Positions 1 to 4,999 of a DNA stretch of 6,305 bases are shown piece by piece; positions within the stretch are counted from its first letter, which is position 1, and each line of letters opens with the position of its first letter. The stretch spans positions 1 through 6,305 of the forward strand of contig JAFAPG010000672.1 in NCBI GenBank assembly GCA_019247235.1. The letters run 5' to 3'. Source of the DNA: Acidobacteriota bacterium (GTDB lineage Bacteria; Acidobacteriota; Terriglobia; Terriglobales; Acidobacteriaceae). A model generated the notes under the pieces. That model was given only the letters and a program-made list of their open reading frames with translations, searched no databases and was not told where the DNA came from. A program made the translations under genes and the position numbers.

Positions 1-295
1 CGCCTCGGCCAAAGATGAATGGATCTCCGCCTTTAAGCCGCACCACCGTCATTCCGAGCAGCGCAGATTCGGTCAGCAAACGATGGATCGCGTCCTGAGA
101 AGTGGTGGCCCTCCCCGAACGTTTGCCCACGTTCACCAGCCGCGCGCGGTGGGGTATTAGGGCAAGAATCTCAGCGCTGACAAGCTCGTCATGTAGGACC
201 ACATCCGCGGAGCGAAGCAGCTTCGCCGCCTTCAGCGTGAGCAGTTCGGGGTCGCCCGGGCCAGCGCCGACGAGAAACACCTTGCCGCCGCTCAT
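1..295 (-). CDS. cobA: Uroporphyrinogen-III C-methyltransferase (SUMT), 5' part; continues past left edge
   Basis: The first 98 codons are visible on the minus strand. SUMT transfers two methyl groups from S-adenosylmethionine to uroporphyrinogen III, giving precorrin-2, the precursor of siroheme and of cobalamin. The start of the family is clear: VGAGPGDPELLTLKA near residues 9-23 (glycine-rich SAM-binding loop), a DELV segment near 34-37, VGKR near 54-57, and VRLKGGDPFIFGRG at the window edge (the conserved GGDPxxFGRG motif). The ATG at 295-293 is fixed by an in-frame TGA only 24 nt upstream (319-317). A G-rich run (GGGGGGA) lies about 9 nt before it as a weak ribosome site. The missing C-terminus means a fused siroheme-synthase or uroporphyrinogen-synthase domain cannot be excluded. 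The upstream cysteine-rich leader and terminator suggest the siroheme is for sulfite reduction, not cobalamin. Sulfur-assimilation genes may follow outside the window. Confidence 0.93.
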   Translation of the reverse strand, partial: MSGGKVFLVGAGPGDPELLTLKAAKLLRSADVVLHDELVSAEILALIPHRARLVNVGKRSGRATTSQDAIHRLLTESALLGMTVVRLKGGDPFIFGRG

Positions 296-342
296 TGTCC
301 CGTCCCCCCAAGCCGTTCATCTTTATTGCCCATCGAAAACAC
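292..342 (-). CDS. Possible 16-codon mini-cistron coupled to cobA by ATGA overlap
   Basis: A short frame starts at GTG 342-340 (or at an in-frame ATG, 333-331) and ends with a TGA at 294-292 that shares ATGA with the cobA start. The best Shine-Dalgarno sequence downstream of the terminator, AGGAG at 356-352, lies 9 nt before this GTG and 56 nt from the cobA ATG, too far to serve cobA directly. The predicted peptide is MFSMGNKDERLGGTGQ and resembles nothing I recognise. The arrangement suggests that ribosomes load here and restart at cobA (translational coupling). It could equally be chance. There is no codon-usage evidence at this length. Confidence 0.35.
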   Translation of the reverse strand: MFSMGNKDERLGGTGQ

Positions 343-356
343 CCTAAATTTCTCCT

Positions 357-403
357 AAAAACAGAAAACCCATCGCCAACTTCAACTGGCGATGGGTTTC
401 TGT
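357..403 (-). terminator. Intrinsic terminator (attenuator hairpin) ahead of cobA
   Basis: On the minus strand, the 5' arm CCCATCGCCA (396-387) pairs perfectly with TGGCGATGGG (378-369) across an 8-nt loop. The stem extends outward through AAA/TTT and ACAG/CTGT with one bulged base, and the U-rich tail TTTTCTGTTTTT follows directly (368-357). Only the minus strand has the U tract, so it works leftwards, 62 nt before the cobA ATG. Lying between a promoter with a small ORF and a biosynthetic gene, it is best read as an attenuator. It would also stop read-through from the transporter gene upstream. Confidence 0.88.
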
Positions 404-483
404 ACCGGTTACTAAACTTTTAGCTGAGCAGCTCTCCCACGCCAGTGTGTGCACACGTACAACAACATGGACAACACTGACGC
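386..483 (-). promoter_or_regulatory. Attenuator RNA: mutually exclusive 1:2, 2:3 and 3:4 pairings
   Basis: Four segments can be read in the minus-strand transcript. Segment 1, GCGTCAGTGT (483-474), covers codons 8-11 of the leader peptide. Segment 2, ACACTGGCGTGGG (448-436), covers codons 20-24. Segment 3 is CCCATCGCCAG (396-386) and segment 4 is TGGCGATGGG (378-369). Segments 1 and 2 form 10 pairs, two of them G-U. Segments 2 and 3 form 10 Watson-Crick pairs with one bulged base. Segments 3 and 4 form the terminator. This is the geometry of amino-acid attenuators such as trp and his. A ribosome stalled on the cysteine codons (476-453) would cover segment 1 and free 2:3, the antiterminator. 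A ribosome reaching the stop codon (422-420) would cover part of segment 2 and leave 3:4 free. The pairings are seen in the sequence; the mechanism is inferred. Confidence 0.75.
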
Positions 484-506
484 TCGCTTTGCCGGGAAAG
501 GCTCAT
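420..506 (-). CDS. Cysteine-rich leader peptide (28 aa) of the cobA attenuator
   Basis: The ORF begins at ATG 506-504 and ends at TAA 422-420. Residues 1-10 are MSLSRQSERQ, then CCPCCCTC (11-18), then AHTGVGELLS. Six of eight consecutive residues are cysteine, all encoded by TGT (first at 476-474, last at 455-453). The ATG lies about 11 nt downstream of the -10 hexamer, so the transcript would have a 5' UTR of only a few nucleotides and no room for a Shine-Dalgarno sequence. This resembles leaderless Cys-rich upstream ORFs of actinobacteria. The peptide itself probably has no function. Its translation would report charged tRNA-Cys to the hairpins that overlap it. Continuing the frame upstream gives a 109-residue reading that would span the promoter, so the short form is preferred. 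Confidence 0.8.
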   Translation of the reverse strand: MSLSRQSERQCCPCCCTCAHTGVGELLS

Positions 507-516
507 GCGTTTATCT

Positions 517-545
517 ATCCTAGGAGCTCCACCCCCCGGTGTCAA
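517..545 (-). promoter_or_regulatory. Sigma70-type promoter for the leader peptide-cobA unit
   Basis: A perfect -35 TTGACA (545-540) is separated by exactly 17 nt from TAGGAT (522-517), a 4/6 match to the -10 consensus that keeps the important T1, A2 and T6. The predicted start of transcription is near 510, only about 4 nt before the leader-peptide ATG. No comparable promoter is visible between the terminator and cobA. Confidence 0.75.
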
Positions 546-556
546 CGTTACCGGGG
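534..556. repeat. Perfect 7-bp inverted repeat over the -35 box
   Basis: CCCCGGT (534-540) and ACCGGGG (550-556) are exact reverse complements separated by 9 bp. The -35 hexamer of the cobA-leader promoter starts within the spacer and runs into one arm. The size and place fit an operator for a dimeric regulator that would block RNA polymerase. A hairpin at the end of transporter transcripts is the alternative, but no U tract follows on the minus strand. Confidence 0.4.
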
Positions 557-607
557 CGCCTTTTCTATGGAAAATTTCAATTACCGCGATCGGAAATCTA
601 CCCCGGA

Positions 608-2161
608 CTAATGTGCCGGGCTCTCGCCTTTGCCCTGGGGCTTCTGCATCAACAACAATAAGGGCAATAAAATCATGAACATAACTCCAAGAAGACGAAA
701 TACGTCGTTGTAAGACAGCATGGCTGCCTGTTGTTGCAGACGCCCCCAAATCACCCCCTGTGCCTGACGCGTGGCGGTGACCATATCTGCTCCTTTAAGG
801 AGAAAGCTTTGACGCAGCCCGTTTAGCACTTCCTGGGTTCTCAGACTAGTTCCGGCTACATGCTGACCGAGATAGCCGATGTGCGCCTGCATGCGCCGGA
901 ACTGAACGGTCTCGACGGTGGAGATTCCGACGCTCGCACCGATGTTGCGCATCAGGTTGAATAGACTCGTGGCATTACCCATTCGCTCCCGGGGAATAGG
1001 GTCATTCGTCACGGTCGTGAGTGGTACAAAGATCAGCCCCAAGCCCGCCCCTTGGAGTGTCAGGGGCCACCAGAAATTCCAGAAGCCAACGTCCAGACTG
1101 AAAAAAGAAACGCGAAACATAGCTCCCGCCGTAAAAAGCAGGCCCACGGCTAAGAGTTTGCGGGCATCCACCTTTCCCGTGAGAAATCCGACGACCGGCA
1201 TGAAGAGAAACGAAGCCAGCCCCCGAGGTAAGTTGGTCACGCCGGCGTGGGTTGCCGTATATCCAAGCAACTCCTGCATCAACAATGGTAGGAGTACGGT
1301 GCTTCCATACAACACAAAGCCGACGATCGTCATGAGAAAGGTCCCAACCGCGTACGAGCGATAGCGGAAAACGCTAAGATCAATGACGGGATGGTCGGTG
1401 GTCAACTCTCGAATCAACAGCCCAATTAGACCTACGGCCCCTAGGATGGCCAAGGCGAAGATCAATCTTGAGCCAAACCAGTCCTCTTCCTGCCCTTTGT
1501 CGAGCATGATCTGCAGGGATCCCATGCCTAAGACTAAAAGACCAATTCCCCAGTAATCGATCCCCGTGCGTTCGCGGCGTAGATAAGGAGGATCAAAAAC
1601 GAACGCCTGGGTCAAGAGAATGGCTAGAACCCCAATCGGCACGTTGATATAGAAAATCCAACGCCAGCTGTAATTATCAGTCAGCCAGCCACCAGCAACC
1701 GGCCCAAGCATGGGCGCGACGACGATGCCCAAAGCCCAGAAGGCCATCGCCTGACCTCGTTTTTCGGCGGGAAACGACTCAAGCAGAACCGCCTGCGAAA
1801 GCGGCTGGAGCCCGCCTCCGCAGGCTCCTTGAATGATGCGGAAGATGATCAGAAATCCAAGCGATGGGGCCAATCCGCAGAAAAAAGAAGCGGTCGTGAA
1901 CCCGGTAACCGCCGCCAGCAATAATCGCTTTCGCCCGAATCGCCCGGCCAACCAGCCAGTCATCGGCAGGATGATGGCATTCGCCACCAAGTAGGAGGTC
2001 AGAGTCCAGGTGGCCTCGTCGGTACTCGCCGAGAGGCTGCCTGCGATGTGAGGCAGAGATACGTTAACCACCGTGGTATCAAGAACTTCCATGAAAGTGC
2101 TTGACATCACGGCGATAGCGATCAGCCAGGGATTGATCTCGCGCTCAGGCCGGGGGTTCAT
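608..2161 (-). CDS. DHA2-family MFS drug:H+ antiporter, 14 TM (EmrB/QacA type)
   Basis: A complete 517-residue inner-membrane protein of typical length for the 14-helix DHA2 branch of the major facilitator superfamily, which exports hydrophobic drugs or toxic compounds in exchange for protons. Visible motifs are LDTTVVNVSLP in TM1 (27-37; motif D1), GWLAGRFGRKRL after TM2 (69-80; motif A), RIIQGACGGGLQP in TM4 (108-120; motif B) and APMLGPVAGGWL in TM5 (149-160; motif C of antiporters). WRWIFYINVPIG (166-177) is also typical. The C-terminus, MLSYNDVFRLLGVMF followed by a leucine-rich last helix, matches EmrB. EmrB normally works with an EmrA/HlyD adaptor and TolC, but no such gene adjoins it here, so the symbol is withheld and the substrate is unknown. 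The ATG at 2161 lacks a clear Shine-Dalgarno sequence; an imperfect CAGA/TCTG inverted repeat abuts it. No terminator follows within 60 nt. Confidence 0.92.
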   Translation of the reverse strand: MNPRPEREINPWLIAIAVMSSTFMEVLDTTVVNVSLPHIAGSLSASTDEATWTLTSYLVANAIILPMTGWLAGRFGRKRLLLAAVTGFTTASFFCGLAPSLGFLIIFRIIQGACGGGLQPLSQAVLLESFPAEKRGQAMAFWALGIVVAPMLGPVAGGWLTDNYSWRWIFYINVPIGVLAILLTQAFVFDPPYLRRERTGIDYWGIGLLVLGMGSLQIMLDKGQEEDWFGSRLIFALAILGAVGLIGLLIRELTTDHPVIDLSVFRYRSYAVGTFLMTIVGFVLYGSTVLLPLLMQELLGYTATHAGVTNLPRGLASFLFMPVVGFLTGKVDARKLLAVGLLFTAGAMFRVSFFSLDVGFWNFWWPLTLQGAGLGLIFVPLTTVTNDPIPRERMGNATSLFNLMRNIGASVGISTVETVQFRRMQAHIGYLGQHVAGTSLRTQEVLNGLRQSFLLKGADMVTATRQAQGVIWGRLQQQAAMLSYNDVFRLLGVMFMILLPLLLLMQKPQGKGESPAH

Positions 2162-2243
2162 CAGACGTTCTGACGTTGTGAAGCTGTAAGCTACATTCGA
2201 TTCAGACCACGAGGCTCGAGTTCCTAAAAACCCGCGCCTCTAT

Positions 2244-2271
2244 TTATCTTATCGTTGTTATCTTATCGTTG
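2244..2271. repeat. Perfect 14-bp tandem repeat upstream of the antiporter
   Basis: TTATCTTATCGTTG occurs twice head to tail (2244-2257 and 2258-2271), 83-110 bp upstream of the antiporter ATG. On the minus strand each unit reads CAACGATAAGATAA. The 14-bp spacing is more than one helical turn. Such repeats in a promoter region usually bind a transcription factor, but I do not recognise the regulator. Confidence 0.75.
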
Positions 2272-2299
2272 GTTTCTCCCCGGCAGCGCTCCATCGCCC

Positions 2300-2315
2300 G
2301 TTACGATAAGGTAAC
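2300..2315. repeat. Inverted third copy of the repeat within GTTAC-6-GTAAC palindrome
   Basis: The plus strand at 2303-2314 reads ACGATAAGGTAA, differing by one base from the ACGATAAGATAA core that the tandem repeats carry on the minus strand. It lies inside a 5-bp inverted repeat, GTTAC (2300-2304) and GTAAC (2311-2315). It is about 145 bp from each flanking start codon, so it could serve either gene. Confidence 0.55.
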
Positions 2316-2460
2316 TCACTTGGTAATCCGGTATTTTCTGTATTGTGGTTAGGTTGAAACATGGGAGGATAGGGATGTAGCCTGGGGGCTTTCGACACGG
2401 AGTTTAGCCTCGTCCGCTTGCACTTGAGCCGAATAACGTTGTCTGCCCTCTTCCCCAAGC

Positions 2461-2868
2461 GTGGCTGTTCGTGTTCTTATCGCTGATGATGATGCCGCCA
2501 TCCGGCGGCTCCTCCGCCGTCTGATTGAAAGTCATGCCGATTGGAGTGTCTGCGGGGACGCTGAAGACGGCCAGCAAGCCATTCTCAAAGCCGCCGAGCT
2601 GGGCCCAGACGTGATCGTCCTCGATTTAGCCATGCCGCAAATGAATGGTTTGCAGGCGGCACGCGAAATCTCCCGTGCCCTGCCGGAAATTCCCCTGTTG
2701 CTGCTTACCGTCCAGCAGGTCTCCCAGGAACTCACCAAAGAGGCACTGCATGCAGGTTTTAAGGGAGCGGTCTCAAAAAATACCGGCAGCGAGGTGGTCC
2801 GGGCGATTGAAAGCCTGCTGCAGCATCAGAACTTCTTCCAACCCTCGCGTAAAGACGCGTACGTCTGA
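2461..2868 (+). CDS. Stand-alone receiver-domain response regulator (NarL/FixJ-like)
   Basis: A cytoplasmic 135-residue CheY-like receiver domain, expected to take a phosphoryl group from a histidine kinase. The pocket is complete: acidic D9-D11 in VLIADDDAAIR, phospho-acceptor D55 in VIVLDLAMPQMNG, T83 at the end of strand 4 (LLLLTV) and K106 in GAVSK. The DLAMPQMNGLQAAREI segment resembles NarL/FixJ receivers, which normally carry a LuxR-type DNA-binding domain. Here the protein stops soon after helix 5 with a short tail, and no HTH remnant is visible in the 43 bp that follow. It is therefore a single-domain regulator acting by protein contact, or an old truncation. The GTG at 2461 is the first usual start after an in-frame TAA (2434-2436) and lacks a Shine-Dalgarno sequence. 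No partner kinase lies in the window; the next gene converges 43 bp away. Confidence 0.9.
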   Translation: MAVRVLIADDDAAIRRLLRRLIESHADWSVCGDAEDGQQAILKAAELGPDVIVLDLAMPQMNGLQAAREISRALPEIPLLLLTVQQVSQELTKEALHAGFKGAVSKNTGSEVVRAIESLLQHQNFFQPSRKDAYV

Positions 2869-2911
2869 AACGCTTTGCCGCACCGTTAGAGTCTACAACT
2901 TATGAAGTTAC

Positions 2912-3826
2912 CTATTTCCTTTTGAGCTCTGCGAGGGCTGGCTCAAGACCCGATTCTGGCGCGCGCGGCATCGCACCCGGAGAAGAAGCAACCCAAGCTC
3001 CCAAACGGTTGGCTCGCTCGCTGATATCATCGAGCGAGCCCCGGCGTAAGTACGCATGAACCAACCCTGCAGTGAACGCATCGCCCGCACCGACCGCGTC
3101 AGTAACCCGAACTCGAAATCCCGGGTGCTCGCTAAAGCCCCTGCGATTCACGAGCAAACTGCCGTTCTCTCCGCGGGTAATAGCAACCAGCTCCAAACTG
3201 AAGTTGTCCAGCGCCTGCTGACAAAAGCGCGAGGGAGTGGCGTCTGAAAATTCCAGCAATCGGCTGACGGTGGGTAATTCTTCGTGACTCACCTTCACCA
3301 GAGTGGCGCTCGCGAAAGAGCTTCGAATCACATCTGCCGAGAAATATTCCTGCCTAAGATTTACGTCAAAGACTCGTAAGGCCTGAGGACGGGTTCGCTC
3401 GAGCATGCTGGAAATTGTTCTCCGTGATGTGGCGGAGCGCTGGGCGAGTGAACCAAAACAAAGCGCGTCCGCCGAGCGGGCTAGATCTTGCCAAGGATCC
3501 GTGATCTCGAGAAAATCCCAGGCTGCAGGGTAGGAAATCACAAATGTTGGCTGTCCTCGGGCACCTAAGTTCACCTGAACGGTTCCGGTCGAATGCGAGC
3601 GATCGAGCTCGACAAACTGGTCGGTCATTCCCAATTGCCGGAGGCGCTCACGAATTTCGCGGCCCAAAGTGTCGTCTCCCACCCGGCTGGCAATCATGGC
3701 CTGATTACCGAGTAGGTGCGAGCAGTAGGCAAAATTGGCCGGGGCTCCCCCCAGCTGCCGTCCCCATGGCAGCTGGTCCCAAAGGATCTCTCCAATCCCG
3801 ACGACAATAGGCAGTGGTCCTGACAT
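2912..3826 (-). CDS. PfkB-family carbohydrate kinase (fructokinase-like)
   Basis: With the ATG at 3826 the protein has 304 residues, normal for ribokinase/PfkB sugar kinases, which phosphorylate a sugar with ATP in the cytoplasm. Features in order are GIGEILWD (about 10-17), LGGAPANFAY (25-34; N-terminal PfkB signature region), FDVNLRQEYF (153-162), ITRGENGSLL (216-225) and TDAVGAGDAF (242-251), the C-terminal signature with the anion-hole glycines and catalytic base D249. FGSLAQRS (124-131) and the WD pair after GEIL fit fructokinase-like members, but the substrate cannot be fixed by reading. The frame stays open upstream to an ATG at 3940, but that start would overlap ppk2 by 77 nt and add a basic tail absent from the family. 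Position 37 nt after the ppk2 stop suggests one transcript. The Shine-Dalgarno sequence is weak. Confidence 0.9.
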   Translation of the reverse strand: MSGPLPIVVGIGEILWDQLPWGRQLGGAPANFAYCSHLLGNQAMIASRVGDDTLGREIRERLRQLGMTDQFVELDRSHSTGTVQVNLGARGQPTFVISYPAAWDFLEITDPWQDLARSADALCFGSLAQRSATSRRTISSMLERTRPQALRVFDVNLRQEYFSADVIRSSFASATLVKVSHEELPTVSRLLEFSDATPSRFCQQALDNFSLELVAITRGENGSLLVNRRGFSEHPGFRVRVTDAVGAGDAFTAGLVHAYLRRGSLDDISERANRLGAWVASSPGAMPRAPESGLEPALAELKRK

Positions 3827-3863
3827 GGTCCAAGGTGCGTGCTTCGCTACGCCGGTTGCGAGC

Positions 3864-4745
3864 CTATTTTTCGCGCTCCAGCTCTTGTTTAGTCGCCTCA
3901 AGCTCCTGGCGCTTCTCTTTTTCGACTTTCGGATAGTCAAGTTCTAGGCCACTCAGGGCATCGATGACAGCTGCCGCTACAACCAGGCGTGTATACCACT
4001 TATTGTCGGCGGGAACGATGTACCAGGGAGAATGCTCTGTCGAGGTATTGGCAATCGCCTCCTCATAGGCAGACATATAATCGTCCCAATATTGGCGCTC
4101 ACGAATATCAGCGGCGGAAAACTTCCAATTCTTCTCCGGGGTTTCGAGTCGTTTCAGAAATCGTCGCTTCTGCTCTTTTTGCGAAAGATGCAAAAAGAAT
4201 TTCCTGATCACAATTCCGTTGTGTGAAAGATAGCGTTCGAAACTGCAAATATCCTTAAAGCGGTCCGGCCATATCTTCTTGCCGCCGAGGTTTTCGGGCA
4301 GGCGCTCATTCTTTAACAAATCGGCATGTACTCGGACAACCAAAACTTCTTCATAGTAGGAACGGTTAAAGATGCCGATTCGCCCTCGTTCCGGTAAACA
4401 CCTGCTGGTGCGCCACAGGAAATCATGGTTGAGCTCCTCGGTCGAGGGTGCTTTGAAAGAGTAAACCTGAACTCCCTGGGGATTAACCCCCGACATGACG
4501 TGCTTGATGACGCCGTCTTTGCCGGCCGCATCCATCGCTTGAAAAATCAGAAGGACGCCCCAGCGGTCTTGGGCATACAGCTTGTCCTGCAATTCCGCCA
4601 TCTCGGCGACGCCTTTTCCGAGCAGCTCCTCGGCATGTTGTTTCGAGCGAAAATGACCGGTGCTGCCGGGATCAAAATCCCGCAAGCGAAAATTGTGGCT
4701 CGAGGCGATTCGGTATGGTTTTGAAAGCTTACGCGCCCAGCTCAT
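3864..4745 (-). CDS. ppk2: PPK2-family polyphosphate kinase (polyphosphate:nucleotide phosphotransferase)
   Basis: A single-domain PPK2 enzyme of 293 residues from the ATG at 4745. PPK2 proteins move phosphate from inorganic polyphosphate to nucleotides, or the reverse. The Walker A loop is MDAAGKDG (71-78), followed by KHVMSGVNPQGVQVYSF. The Walker B region is GIFNRSYYEEVLVVRVH (124-140). The lid segment KRRFLKRLETPEKNWKFS (193-210) and the closing PWYIVPADNKWYTR (240-253) are also present. The FNRSxYE form of Walker B resembles the group that phosphorylates AMP and ADP (class III) more than the ADP/GDP-only group, which is an inference. A charged K/E-rich tail ends the protein. The frame extends 15 codons upstream to a GTG at 4790, but a good GGAGGTG just before the ATG decides the start. 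The PfkB kinase follows closely. Confidence 0.92.
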   Translation of the reverse strand: MSWARKLSKPYRIASSHNFRLRDFDPGSTGHFRSKQHAEELLGKGVAEMAELQDKLYAQDRWGVLLIFQAMDAAGKDGVIKHVMSGVNPQGVQVYSFKAPSTEELNHDFLWRTSRCLPERGRIGIFNRSYYEEVLVVRVHADLLKNERLPENLGGKKIWPDRFKDICSFERYLSHNGIVIRKFFLHLSQKEQKRRFLKRLETPEKNWKFSAADIRERQYWDDYMSAYEEAIANTSTEHSPWYIVPADNKWYTRLVVAAAVIDALSGLELDYPKVEKEKRQELEATKQELEREK

Positions 4746-4747
4746 GA

Positions 4748-4754
4748 CACCTCC
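4748..4754 (-). promoter_or_regulatory. Ribosome binding site deciding the ppk2 start
   Basis: GGAGGTG lies at 4754-4748 on the minus strand, with four bases between GGAGG and the ATG at 4745. It is the strongest Shine-Dalgarno sequence in the window apart from the AGGAG near cobA, and it favours this ATG over the upstream in-frame GTG at 4790. Confidence 0.7.
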
Positions 4755-4939
4755 ATAGTCTAGGCATGAGAGAAAGCGCGAGTTTACCACCAGGAGCTTC
4801 TATCGTGAGTTCGAAGCCGCTGATCGCCCCAGTTGCGATGGAACCGGGATCGAAGTTCTGAAACCTTCCTCCTTCACTCTTCTCCGGTAGATGCCCGCTT
4901 AGGTGCGATTCTCTCGCGGAGACTCTGACGGATTTGCTG

Positions 4940-4968
4940 TTAACATGCTGGGATGCGGTCCATACAAG
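4940..4968 (+). promoter_or_regulatory. Putative sigma70 promoter of the VCBS-repeat gene
   Basis: TTAACA (4940-4945; 5/6 to consensus) is followed after exactly 17 bp by TACAAG (4963-4968; 4/6). Transcription would start near 4975, leaving a 5' UTR of about 25 nt before the ATG at 5000. The rest of the 254-bp ppk2/VCBS divergent region shows only a weak extended -10 (TGG-TAAACT, 4789-4781) on the ppk2 side. Confidence 0.5.
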
Positions 4969-4999
4969 CTAGTCCGGGGATCATGCGTTAACTTCCGCT

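Larger units (their letters stand above)
2162..2460. other. Divergent intergenic region, antiporter / response regulator
   Basis: This 299-bp spacer separates two divergent genes. It holds the repeat cluster described separately and no convincing promoter hexamer pair for either gene. A 66-codon minus-strand frame inside it (2458-2258) has no recognisable family, overlaps the repeats and is not called. The region just before the response-regulator start is pyrimidine-rich and carries no Shine-Dalgarno sequence. Confidence 0.6.

Noticed and set aside
102..347. 81-residue plus-strand ORF
   Set aside because: It lies antisense to cobA, whose frame has clear family motifs, and has no recognisable domain.
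420..749. 109-residue minus-strand ORF as one protein
   Set aside because: Its first half overlaps the end of the antiporter gene in another frame and it spans the promoter. Only the last 28 codons, after the promoter, make sense as a leader peptide.
918..1364. 148-residue plus-strand ORF
   Set aside because: It is antisense to the antiporter; the composition is that of a shadow frame and no family is seen.
2258..2458. 66-residue minus-strand ORF in the intergenic region
   Set aside because: It has low-complexity, basic, proline-rich content, no Shine-Dalgarno sequence and no family resemblance, and it overlaps the repeat cluster.
2897..2909. AACTT-ATG-AAGTT hairpin between the convergent genes as a shared terminator
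   Set aside because: The stem is only 5 bp, AT-rich, with a 3-nt loop and no good U tract on either strand.
3827..3940. N-terminal extension of the sugar kinase to ATG 3940
   Set aside because: It would overlap ppk2 by 77 nt and add 38 mostly basic residues not found in the PfkB fold; ATG 3826 gives the family length.
4766..4861. 31-codon plus-strand ORF starting at ATG 4766
   Set aside because: It is antisense to the ppk2 leader and ribosome site region, has no Shine-Dalgarno sequence and no recognisable family; chance is enough to explain it.
4728..4966. Open minus-strand frame upstream of ppk2 with protein-like composition
   Set aside because: It has no usable start codon near its upstream end, covers the divergent promoter region and shows no motif.
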